64,000 nt of DNA, from NCBI RefSeq assembly GCF_963576675.1, contig NC_088915.1, positions 38,841,501-38,905,500 of the forward strand. The letters run 5' to 3'. Position numbers and translations under genes: made by a program. Every line of letters begins with the position of its first letter. Position 1 is the stretch's first letter. Below are positions 11,853-20,993 of this stretch, one piece after another. This stretch comes from Euphorbia lathyris (Eukaryota > Streptophyta > Magnoliopsida > Malpighiales > Euphorbiaceae). A model generated the notes under the pieces. That model ran no database searches. It was not told the DNA's origin and saw nothing but the letters and a program-made list of their open reading frames with translations.

Positions 11853-13788
11853 AGGTTCCGACAACGCAACCCACCGGGTGAACGGCCACCTTCTGAAAAT
11901 ATACTGCGGGGGCACTCTTCCATAACACGGTGAAGCCACATTCCTCCAAACACCGTAAGCATGCACACATCACGAGAAAGTCGAGCTACTCCGACTCTAA
12001 ACATAGCCTCGGTTTGCATTCCTCAAACCCTGTGTTTATATGTATCATATCCGTTTGTCCTTTCTTCGTATGCGTTGTCTCTTTTTCCTGTTTCCTTTAA
12101 ATAGAAATTAACGAAAAAAACAAATCCCTTGCTAATCCAAAGTGCTTACGTGGGGCGTACACTTCTATCATGCCCCACTCCGCGGAGTCTCTAACCCTGT
12201 TTTGACAATTCACGCGAAGCGTACGCACCAGTGCACCCCGCATAGCCGAGTTTCTGATTTTTTAATAAGTTCAAACGAATGGCCACGCGGGGCGCCCCTC
12301 TACGTGCGCCCCCTGGGTACGCCACGCGTAGGACCTGACCTTCAAGGTCCCTTTTTAAATTCCATCTTTATTTTTGTTTTTGTTTTTCCTTTCTTTTGCG
12401 ACGTCCTTGGAATAGACGTCATTTTAATAACGCGGAGGGCCGTGCAACCCCGCACTCACTGTTTGTTTTGCACTAACAAAAACAAATATAAAAATCAAAT
12501 AAACAACAAAATAATTAAACTAATTTATTGATTCTTAAATTTTTCCAACACACTACCTCCCTCGGAAATTAATTAAAAGTTTCGTTATTTGTTCTTAAAT
12601 GAAAAGACGTTAACACAAAGGATCGGTTTAATGAAGAAATTTTAGTCTTGATTCTGAAGTTATAGACTTTATGCAAAGCCTAGGTTCGTACTAAACAAAA
12701 ATATTGAGTCCTAACCCACAGGTCATCTCTATAATGAAATTTAAAAAGGCAATAAATACGGGATAGTTGAAAATTTAACGAGAACTTGAACGTACACAAT
12801 TTAACCCAAAAATTTGTGAGGTACTTTTGAGCCTAAAAGAGTTCGTACGAGAACTCTATTTCTTTCACAGTTTTTCGAGAGCTTTGACTTCACACGATTC
12901 ATAGAGTTTGCATCTAATACCGGGTTAAGTACACTTATTTTGGTATAAATGGCAATAGATGATAAAATGAACCCACTTAGGCTAATTCTTTTCTTAAATT
13001 ATTTTTCTCGTTTTCATTAACCTCTAGGAAACCCCCTCGAGCCTATTAATTGACTTTTTGTTAATACCCTTTTAACATTTAACCCTTTTTCCTCTTGTTC
13101 AAATACCAACAAAATCAAATCGCACCAAAACTACCCGAAATAACCAAGGCCTTGATAAGTAAGCACCATAAGCTTTCGAAATCGTTTTTGTGCCGCTCTC
13201 AAAACAAAAAGAAAAAGAAAAACACAATAAAGAGCGAAAGGCATTCTCAAGCTCCACCCGAGCAATTTCGAGTTATATTTTACGAACTTAGTAAGGCCAA
13301 AATAAAAACACGGTGCGATCATCAAAATGGTGTTGGAACTCGAGTTTCTAAAAATTAACCACTAAAAAGCCACCCACATTACAACCCCCCTCTGGGTTCA
13401 TTTTTAATATTGCCTAAACCATTAACATAGGAGGAAAAACCCGGATGAAAATGCAAACTCAAAGTGACTTCGAGTAAGTGCAAAGGAGAGTGCAAAAACA
13501 CCGACCCACCAAAATTTGAGCGTAAGAGTGAAATCCCTTGGTGAGGTACTGTCAGGCTCTCAAAAGATAATCGACCCTCGTTAATATTGCCTATTAAATT
13601 TGATCATGGAGGTTTCAAACAAGTTTTGGTCACTCATTTGTTTGCGTAGGTACTTGCCGAAAACTTTGCATAAAACTTTAGCTTTGGAATCACGCACTTG
13701 GTAAAACCAACCGACGGTTTGTTTCTTAATAATCTCAATCCCTTGTCTTTCGATTTCTTTTACTTGAGGACAAGTAAAACTTTAAAGT
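11853..13788 (+). other. Noncoding tail of element 2, with the third ORF deleted
   Basis: The first part matches, in reverse, the tail of element 4 (18436 down to about 18012). The match then jumps at 12284-12310 to sequence corresponding to about 15760. The third ORF and its flanks (some 2.2 kb) are therefore absent. Remaining 11-mer palindromes occur near 12148-12310. From 12350 to 13788 I see no gene, only AT-rich tail homologous to the tail of element 7 (for example the shared phrase around 13583 and 43570). The tail ends with a run shared with element 7, next to the polypurine tract. Confidence 0.7.
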
Positions 13789-13799
13789 CCGAGGAGGTT
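13789..13799 (+). other. Polypurine tract of element 2
   Basis: CCGAGGAGGTT immediately precedes the LTR start TGATAGGGGC at 13800. The same tract, reversed, borders the LTR of element 7 at 43380-43390. It primes plus-strand DNA synthesis. Confidence 0.8.
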
Positions 13800-14037
13800 T
13801 GATAGGGGCATTTCGTCCCTATCTTTTATCGCGATTTACGGTTTAATTTGAGATGAAATAAATAAGTTTAATTGAAAAAATAGAATGTTTTAATAAAATA
13901 ACGAAATAAAAATAAAATTCGTACTTTCGGTTAATTATCTTTATTTTGGATTAATTTAGGTAATAAAAACGTCAAGCTAACTCGGCTCTCGAGAATTGTA
14001 TTTCAGGTACGAGTAAGGAGCAAAAATCCACCGACAT

Positions 14038-14499
14038 ACGCGGGGCGTATCACCCTCTACGCGGGGCGTGGAACACCAAGTCAGAAATGATTGCTCAATC
14101 CGCAGGCACCACGTGGGATCTACCCACTGACACGCGGGGCGTCCTACCTTACACGCGGGGCGTATGAGCAATGATAAGCTCAATCATAAATGTCAGACTG
14201 CATGGTCTTCCAAGTCAACTGCTGTCACACGGGGCGTCCCAACCTACACGCAGGGTGTATATGGGAAGTTCTTCAATCTAAAGTTCCAGGGACTCATATA
14301 CGCGAGGCGTCTGCTAGGCCACGCGAGGCGTAAAAGACTCATTTCATGCCATTAAATCTCAAGAGCTCAACCACGCGGAGCGTACCCCAGTCTACGCGGG
14401 GCGTGGTTGAGACAACAAGATCTGAATTTGGTCCACATGCAGGAGATTTCTGACGGAATGGGTCAATACGCGGGGCGTACTCCACCATACGCGAGGCGT
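14038..14499. promoter_or_regulatory. Six 21-bp-phased pairs of an 11-bp palindrome in U3 of element 2
   Basis: Pair starts are 14038/14059, 14132/14153, 14227/14248, 14300/14321, 14373/14394 and 14468/14489, always 21 bp apart. The consensus is ACGCGGGGCGT, four-base inverted arms around three Gs. Spacers are always 10 bases and differ in sequence. The last copy ends about 80 bp upstream of the TATA box, so an enhancer-type role is inferred. Confidence 0.8.
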
Positions 14500-14579
14500 G
14501 TCATGGGAAATCTGCAGAAAATCCTGTTCCTCCATGCTTGCACCTTGTAAACTTACAATTTTACCCCTAGCTTGATGTG

Positions 14580-14587
14580 TATAAATA
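14580..14587 (+). promoter_or_regulatory. TATA box of family B LTR (element 2)
   Basis: TATAAATA, conserved in the reversed LTR of element 4 at 25145-25152 in the same position relative to the palindrome pairs. Confidence 0.7.
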
Positions 14588-15729
14588 AGAGTGACTAGCA
14601 CTCATTTAGATAGCTTTTGACATACAATTCTTGTTATAGATTAAGCTTTTGCTACATAGTTTTAGATTTTGTATTCAGATGTTAGCTAGCAAAAAATCTT
14701 TCACCTTAAGAGCTTGTTTGTTTATTCCGGCATTCCGTCAAAGTTCCGTTCTACCTTCGTTCACCAAGCTCGAGAGTTCCACCTCCAAGTCCTAAGAGAC
14801 GGCCTTGAGTCCGGTTAGCTAGTTCCGAGGGTGGATTCTTCCATTTTCACTTGCTAATTAGCTTGTACTCTTCCTATGTACTAGGCTTGGTTGTATTCCA
14901 TATTTACATTCTCAAAATTTATAATTTATGATTCATAATATCTTTTTCTATATATGTGTTGATGTTTGTTACTTGTTTTGATATTCGTAATTGATTATTG
15001 TGTTGGGGAACGCGATTTCCGATGCCATTCGGGCTATCTTTAGGGATTCATATAGGTGTTGCCTTACCGGAAGTGACGCTCCGGAAACCGTAGGAATTGA
15101 CAAGCCACGGAACTTACGGGCCCTAATTTCTAATCCCAAGCATTAGACACGCCTTGACTAGGAACCACGTACTCTAAGTACCTCACGGGTCGGTCACACT
15201 ACACGTAATCGTCATTGCAAGAGCAAATCATTAACCGTATATATATTGGGAGTCATTGTTTGTCATATTTATAACTTATCGCCATCCATATCATTTCGTA
15301 GAGTTTTTGTTATATAAATTTGTCTCACTTGTAGTTAGGAGTAGTTTGTAGTTGTTTCCCAAATCAACTCAAAGTATTCACCGCTTAGATAACGTATAAA
15401 ACCGAGTCGTTTAATACTTGTAGTTATAAATGCCATGGATTCGATACCCGGTCTTAACCGGATTATTACTTGATACGACGGGATACACTTGCCCCTAAGT
15501 AGTAGCGTCAAGTAGAGATAGAGCATTTAGTAAGATCACATCCATAGTTGTAACGCACTTATCATAATATATATTTCGTAAGCTCTACCTAGGCGCCAAG
15601 CGCATCACACGACCCTCCGCGTTTATTAAAATGACGTCTATTCCAAGGACGTCACAAAAGAAAAGAAAACAAAACAAAAAGAAAAAGAAAGAATTTAAAT
15701 TAAAAAAAGGACCCTAGAGGTCAGGTCCT

Positions 15730-15906
15730 ACGCGTGGCGTACCCAGGGGGCGCCCCGCGTAGGAGATGCATTTTAAGTAAATTGTGGCCAGAGACACGGA
15801 TACGCGGGGTGCACTTAGAAGGGCGCTCCACGTGGGCCGAGCTCTAGGCAAGTTGGAAAGGAAGAAGGTTGGGCACGCGGGGCGTAGAATGGGGCACGCC
15901 CCGCGC
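15730..15906. promoter_or_regulatory. Palindrome pairs downstream of the third ORF, element 4
   Basis: Three pairs start at 15730/15750 (20 bp), 15802/15823 and 15875/15896 (21 bp). Unlike the LTR pairs, the two members face opposite ways (GGG form, then CCC form), so each pair could also fold as a hairpin with a 9- to 10-base loop. Confidence 0.7.
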
Positions 15907-15978
15907 GAACATTATTAACTCATGCATATAACGAACACGGAAAGAAATAAACGAAACCAAACACCAAGCATACGAAGG

Positions 15979-15980
<2 letters not shown>

Positions 15981-16010
<30 letters not shown>
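15981..16010. repeat. (AT)15 microsatellite
   Basis: Fifteen uninterrupted AT units just beyond the stop of the third ORF of element 4. Likely unstable in length. Confidence 0.95.
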
Positions 16011-16013
<3 letters not shown>

Positions 16014-16138
16014 AAAATTAAAGAAAGTACAATACGAAAAAAGAAAAGGTAACGAAACATAAAAGAAAAACAGAAAAAAAACGGAAAGGAAAAACACACA
16101 TAAATGACAAAAACATAAAAGACTAAAAACAAAGAGAA

Positions 16139-17332
16139 CTAAGGTGGAGGCGGAGGAGGGTGGCCGTGAATGTTGAAGTGGGTGAAGAAGGTGTGGGTAA
16201 AGGCGTCGAAGCTAGCCCGGTCTGCTTGCCTTTGGGCCTCGGAAGCGTCGAGGCGAGCATCGAGGGCGTCGAAGCGTGAGTCGAAGTGGGCCCGATCACG
16301 TCGTTGGTTTCCCTCCAAGATATCCAACCGGGCGTAGATGGAGTTGAATTCGTGGTTGGGGGGGGGTGGACTAAAGTTGAGTCCGAGGTCGGAGTCCCAA
16401 CCTTCCTCCGCTTGTTGCTCGCCCGCCCCCGAACTCTCACCCGGGCCGGAGGCACCGTGTTTTAGGGACTTGAAGGCATTTTTCTCCAAGGGGCGGGGTT
16501 CTAGATGGCGAAGGTGGTCAAGGGCGGCGGAGCCAAGGGCGGAAGTGGCAAAAATAGTGACAAGATGCCCGAGCCCAAGTTTGGCATGCTTCCGGGTTGG
16601 CATGTGGTGGATCATAGTAGCAACAAGGAAAGAGAGGTCGAATTTTAGACCGTTCGCGGAACAATACAAAGCCAAGAGCTCGAGCTTGTTGACCTTGTTA
16701 GACTCGGACTTCCCCGTAAAATAATAGCTGATGAAGCGGTGGAGGAGGTAGAGGATGGGGTCGCGGATGCTACCCGGGTGGAGGTTGGATACATCATAGG
16801 TGTCCAAGCCGGTGATAGTGGCCCAGAATTCGCGGGCAGTGTCATCGGAGGGCCAATAGGTGGTGCCTGGTTCTGTTTGCTTGGTGAAATGTGAGCGGAT
16901 CCAGGCCGTGTCAATGGAGTAAGGATGGTTGTGAAGGCGGAAGTTGAAGAGGGCGGCATCGGAGACACCATTAGAAACAACGGTAGAGAAGAATTCCTGA
17001 ACCAATGATGGGTACACAAGATGGCGGGCACGAAAATGGTCGTGCCAACCAAGGGCGCGTAGACGATCTTCGAACGCACTACCGAGGTCGTAGTGGTCGA
17101 GAATACTGCGATCGATAAATAGGAGGGCCATGACGGTGGAAGTGGAGACGGTGAGGTACTGGACCACCTCCGCTTCCATGTGGAGGTGAAATGGGGCATT
17201 GTATTGGTGGGTGAGTGGTGGTGTTTCTTCTCTTTCGGGTGGTGGTGGTGATTGGTGATGTTGGGAACGAGAAGAGCGGGCACGAATGGACCGCGGGGGA
17301 CGGTCATTAGCGACTCTCTTGCTCCGGGTCAT
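16139..17332 (-). CDS. Third ORF of family B element 4 (plant-transposon-type domain plus coiled coil), intact, 397 aa
   Basis: The function is unknown. It occupies the position called env-like in Athila elements, but I see no signal peptide or clear membrane helix. I chose the ATG at 17332 (MTRSKRVANDRPPRS). The frame is open further upstream to 17668, but that part runs through palindrome repeats and a TATA-like box. Basic, Ser/Pro-rich residues 1-50 precede a globular region with VYPSLVQEFFSTVV, YYFTGKSESNKVNKLELLAL and HHMPTRKHAKLGLGHLVTIF. A Gly/Ser linker and a predicted coiled coil (RLDILEGNQRRDRAHFDSRF) follow, then a Pro run. I assign it tentatively to the plant 'putative transposon protein' family. 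It is uninterrupted, unlike gag-pol of the same element. Element 7 has a broken homologue. Confidence 0.75.
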   Translation of the reverse strand: MTRSKRVANDRPPRSIRARSSRSQHHQSPPPPEREETPPLTHQYNAPFHLHMEAEVVQYLTVSTSTVMALLFIDRSILDHYDLGSAFEDRLRALGWHDHFRARHLVYPSLVQEFFSTVVSNGVSDAALFNFRLHNHPYSIDTAWIRSHFTKQTEPGTTYWPSDDTAREFWATITGLDTYDVSNLHPGSIRDPILYLLHRFISYYFTGKSESNKVNKLELLALYCSANGLKFDLSFLVATMIHHMPTRKHAKLGLGHLVTIFATSALGSAALDHLRHLEPRPLEKNAFKSLKHGASGPGESSGAGEQQAEEGWDSDLGLNFSPPPPNHEFNSIYARLDILEGNQRRDRAHFDSRFDALDARLDASEAQRQADRASFDAFTHTFFTHFNIHGHPPPPPP

Positions 17333-17417
17333 GGTTTGGCAGGAGTGAGGAAGAGTGTAGGAGGAATATGGGGAGTTAGAGTGAGTGTAAAGGAAGGAGT
17401 TATGAAAAAGGAAGGAG

Positions 17418-17425
17418 TATAAATA
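17418..17425 (-). promoter_or_regulatory. Possible TATA box for the third ORF, element 4
   Basis: The minus strand reads TATTTATA about 90 bp before the ATG at 17332 and just downstream of three palindrome pairs (17471-17647). The arrangement copies that of the LTR promoter. Weak alone, but element 7 has CTATAAAACC in a comparable place. Confidence 0.45.
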
Positions 17426-17470
17426 GGGGAGGAGTGGGAATCCAAGTGAAATGCGGATTCCCAGAGGGAT

Positions 17471-17647
17471 ACGCGGGGCATGAAGGGGCCACGCCACGCG
17501 TATCCCACCTCCTGATCGTATTTGATGCAAAAATGGCATGGCACGCGGGGCGTGCATGGAAGCACGCCACGCGTATCGCACCTCCTGGCCAAAAAGACGT
17601 GGGAGAATGGCGAGGACACGGGGCGTGCTTGGAGGTACGCCTCGCGT
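17471..17647. promoter_or_regulatory. Palindrome pairs upstream of the third ORF, proximal cluster
   Basis: Pairs start at 17471/17491 (20 bp), 17543/17564 and 17616/17637 (both 21 bp). Members are in opposite orientation. The cluster lies 140-315 bp before the ORF start at 17332. Confidence 0.7.
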
Positions 17648-17921
17648 GGAAGAAGGAAGTGGAAGCATTTTTCGATTTTTTCAAAGGGTTTTTAAATTTT
17701 TATGGATTTTAATTGGTGGTTAATGTTTTTATGATTTTTTAAAGGGTAATTAAGAGGGTGGTTAACGCAAAATTAAAGTAGAGGGAAGTTAAAGAATTTT
17801 AAATTTTGAAAAGAAGTTATGGGATTGGAGGTGAGAGGAGGTGGAGTGTGGAAGTGGGAAAAATGTTTGGGGAAGAGAAAAAGGTGTTATGGGGAGTTAC
17901 AATCCGCAACTCCCCGAGGAC

Positions 17922-18159
17922 ACGCGGGGCGTAGAAGGGGGCACGCCCCGCTGGCCTGATATTTTTGGTTGTGAATGGGCTAGACCAAGGACGCGGGGCG
18001 TGAAAGGTACAACGCCCCGCGTAGCCATGCGTTTGAACACACTAATAAGATCAGAAACTTGGCTACGCGGGGTGCACTGGTGCGTACGCTCCGCATGAGT
18101 AGTTAAAACAGGGTGAGAGACTCGGCTACGCGGGGCGTAATGGTGTGTACGCTCCGCGT
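17922..18159. promoter_or_regulatory. Palindrome pairs upstream of the third ORF, distal cluster
   Basis: Four pairs start at 17922/17943, 17991/18012, 18065/18086 and 18128/18149, all 21 bp apart with 10-base spacers of differing sequence. The deletion in element 2 has one breakpoint inside the counterpart of the second pair. Confidence 0.75.
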
Positions 18160-18443
18160 AAGCACTTTGGATTAGCGAGGGCTTTGTTTTTTCGTGGTTT
18201 TTAATTTACAAGAAATGAAACGAGCTGGAAGGGAAGAAAAATAAAAATAGAAATGGACAGAAAAAGACAATGCATACGAAGAAAAAGAGAGAAAATAAAA
18301 ATAAGGTGAAAAACGGATATGATACATATAAACAAAGGGTTTGAAAAATGCAAACCGGGGCTACGTTTAGAGTCGGAGTAGCTCGACTTTCTCTTGATGT
18401 GTGCATGATTACGGTGTTTGGAGGAATGTGGCTTCGCCATGTT

Positions 18444-20993
18444 TAGGGCTGGCCGCGGATCCTGGAGATACTTGACCGGACCGAATATCCGAGGAAAAAA
18501 CTCCGGAATTGGACCAGACCGTTGAATTTTTTTGGAGAACCGAACTGGATTGGACCGTTGACTTTTCGTCAAAGAACTGGACCGAACTGGACCGAAATTT
18601 ATCCAGCACCGAACTGAAATAACCGAAAGTTTAGCAATAATAAATTTATATTTCATACATTAACTTTATATAAAGAGAAATATTATATAATATATAGTTA
18701 TATATGTTTTAAGGTTTGGTAAACTAATTACAATAATATAAATTTATAATTTATTAATAAGGTATAACATTATTATATAGTCATAAAAATTATCCCGATT
18801 AATTCCCGTTTATAAAATGAAATAAAAAAATATTTACCTAAAATGTAGATATGGAGAATCAAACACCTAACCAAATGAAACATTGTTAATCGCCTTAACC
18901 ATCTGAACCAATTCTACTTCTTATTAACCATTCAATTAAGTAACAAATATTAGAAGTTTTAAATATTAAAATTTTTAAAGATTTTATAAAATAGAATCTC
19001 GTGCTTCTTTTACCCATTCTCTCTGCTTTGATTTTTTCTTGTTAACCATTTAATTAAGTAACAAATATATATAAACAGCCCACAAAGATTGGCTATGTGT
19101 GGCGTCGGGTATTAAGTATACAAAAGCATTATGCTATGATTGCCCCACTAGGTGGAATAGCAGCTATTTGATGTTAGATGTTGCATTAGGATATCAAAAG
19201 GCATTTGACAAGTTAGAAGATCTTGATAAGAAATATGCAGAGGCTTTTGTGAATGATATTCTTGTTGAGAGTGATTGGTTGAGTATTAAGAATCTTTGTA
19301 GGTTTTTGAAAAGATTTTATGATATAACTTGTAAATTCTCAGGTTCATCATATCCTACCTCTAGCTTTTATTTTCCCGAGGTAATGAAAATTCTCAAGGA
19401 TATTACATTATGTCAAAACAGTAAAAAACCTTCCTTAAAATACATGGGAACTCAAATGAGGGAAAATTTTGATAAGTATTGGGGTTCTGTTGACACAATG
19501 GACGTGATGCTTTTTGTATCGGTGGTTTTTGACCCAAGGTATAAAATTAAGTACTTGATGGCCAAGTACACTGAATTTTATAGTGAGAACGATGCTAATG
19601 AGTTGGTGGCACAAGTCACAAAGATTATTATTACATTGTTAGATGAGTATATAATGCAAAATGTGCAAGAAAATGTGAATCTTGGAGCACATTCTTCTAG
19701 TTTGGATGAAGCGGATGATGACATTGATGATGAGATTGATTATTATTTTTTGAATATTGATAAAGATATGTCAATTGAGGGAGAATGGGAAAGATATGTC
19801 AATGAGGCACCTGAAAAATATGTAATTGGGTTTGACCTTCTATTGTGGTGAAATGTTAATGCTATGCGATATCCTGCTTTATCCAAAGTTATAAAAGATG
19901 TTTTTGCAATTCAATGCTCAACCGTGGCTTCTGAATCTACGTTTAGCACAAGTGGTAGAACTTTGGATCAATTTAGGAGTTCTTTAACTCCTGCTACAAC
20001 TGCGGTTTTGATTTGTTGTCAAGATTGGTTGAAAACTTCAACTCAAGCTTTCAAGCATGAAGAAGAAGTTGAAGATCTTGAAGCTATTGAAGAAGGTAAT
20101 ATTTACTTAGCAATTATATTTCATAGTTTTATTTTAATTAAATGTTTATGAATACTAACTATATAAATGTTATTTAATTTGTAGAAATTAGTTCTGATCC
20201 TGAGATTCTATCATCTCTTTTATCCATATTTCAATTGAATATCTAAGGTTTTTTTAACCGAACCAAATGCACTTTGGTAAGCATATTTTTTTCCTTTTAC
20301 TTTTTGCTAGTGTGTTGATTAATTTTATTGAAGTAAAAGCTAATTAATTTAACATTTGTTGATTCACTAATATGGTAAATTTTATATGTTTAGGTTGATG
20401 TTTGGCTTTTACTGCATTTGCTTTGGAAAACAAGGAATTTGTTGTGTTAAGAAGATTCAATTACAAATTGGAATGATGATTAGAGAGATTTTGCTAATGA
20501 AGTGTTGTCTTTTTTGAACTAAAGGTTGTTTGTTTTTATGGATTTGTTATTTTGTAACTTTGATTTTATGGGTTTTTTTAGCCTTGTTGTCTACCGTAAC
20601 TTTTAATACTTTGATTTTGTGGGTTTTTTTTAGCCTTGTTGTCTACTGTAACTTTTAATGAATGTTGTTTACTTCCTAAAAAAATATAATTTATTTCAAG
20701 TTATGTAAGATAATAAAATTTTATATTTTATTATCTTGTAAATTAAATTTTTAATTTATTTTTTAGGACTTAAACTATTAGATATTTATCCGAATCACCG
20801 AAATATTATATTGGATTGGACCGGAATTGAATATCCGAATCCCCGAACTGGACTGGAACTTTGGGGCAATTCAATTCTGGAGATTTATTCTTTCAATCCA
20901 ATCCTGGAGATTTCCTTTTATTAATCTCCGAATTTCAATCCAATATTGGAGATTCATGAATCCCCGACTTGGACCGAACTGTGCCCAACCCTA
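18444..20993 (+). mobile_element. hAT-superfamily DNA transposon (hAT-1) in element 4
   Basis: The left end reads TAGGGCTGGCC and the right end, reversed, TAGGGTTGGGC, giving short imperfect terminal inverted repeats. The 8-bp target duplication GCCATGTT flanks it exactly (18436-18443 and 20994-21001). Subterminal zones at both ends are rich in GGACCGAACTGG-like repeats, usual for hAT elements. It carries a decayed transposase (19085-20246). The first ~640 bp and last ~750 bp have no gene. It splits the tail of element 4 just after integrase. Confidence 0.93.
19085..20246 (+). pseudogene. hAT transposase, N-terminus missing, one stop, one intron
   Basis: Transposase would bind the element ends and cut and paste it. 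Visible are CPTRWNSSYLMLDVALGYQKAF, the RNase H-like region (VVFDPRYKIKYLMAKY) and the C-terminal hAT dimerisation domain (IKDVFAIQCSTVASESTFSTSGR, then FRSSLTPATTAVLICCQDWL). A TGA near 19850 interrupts the frame at an expected Trp, and the same frame continues at 19864. A plausible GT-AG intron at 20096-20184 joins in frame to a short last exon ending with TAA at 20246. The zinc-finger (BED) and early catalytic parts are absent, so the copy cannot be autonomous. Confidence 0.85.

Larger units (their letters stand above)
7010..15607 (+). mobile_element. Athila-like Ty3 LTR retrotransposon, family B (element 2), 5' part off-window
   Basis: Gag resumes mid-gene at 7010, immediately after the LTR of element 1, so the 5' LTR and gag start lie left of the window beyond element 1. 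Then follow gag-protease, RT-RNase H, integrase, a noncoding tail, a polypurine tract and the 3' LTR (13800-15607). It lies in the 3' tail of the minus-strand element 4, whose sequence resumes at 15608. The predicted target duplication is cacga (15608-15612), with its partner off-window. It has lost the third ORF that element 4 still carries. Confidence 0.9.
13800..15607 (+). repeat. 3' LTR of element 2 (family B, 1,808 bp)
   Basis: It begins TGATAGGGGCATTTCGTCCC and ends GCGCATCA. It aligns in reverse with the LTR of element 4 (24201-25903). U3 contains six pairs of 11-bp palindromes (14038-14499), a TATA box at 14580-14587 and a transcribed part with no gene. The short frames seen in it are accidental. 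Confidence 0.9.

Noticed and set aside
14038..14499. CRISPR-like array of regular palindromic repeats
   Set aside because: Repeats are 11 bp with 10-bp spacers inside a plant LTR, there are no cas genes, and pair-to-pair distances vary. It is a promoter-type repeat, not a CRISPR array.
16139..17332. Retroviral-type envelope protein
   Set aside because: No signal peptide, fusion segment or transmembrane helix is evident. Only the position after pol matches.
17333..17668. Upstream extension of the family B third ORF to 509 codons
   Set aside because: The extra 112 codons cross palindrome pairs and a TATA-like box and are Pro/Ser/Arg-rich by repeat content. The ATG at 17332 fits better.
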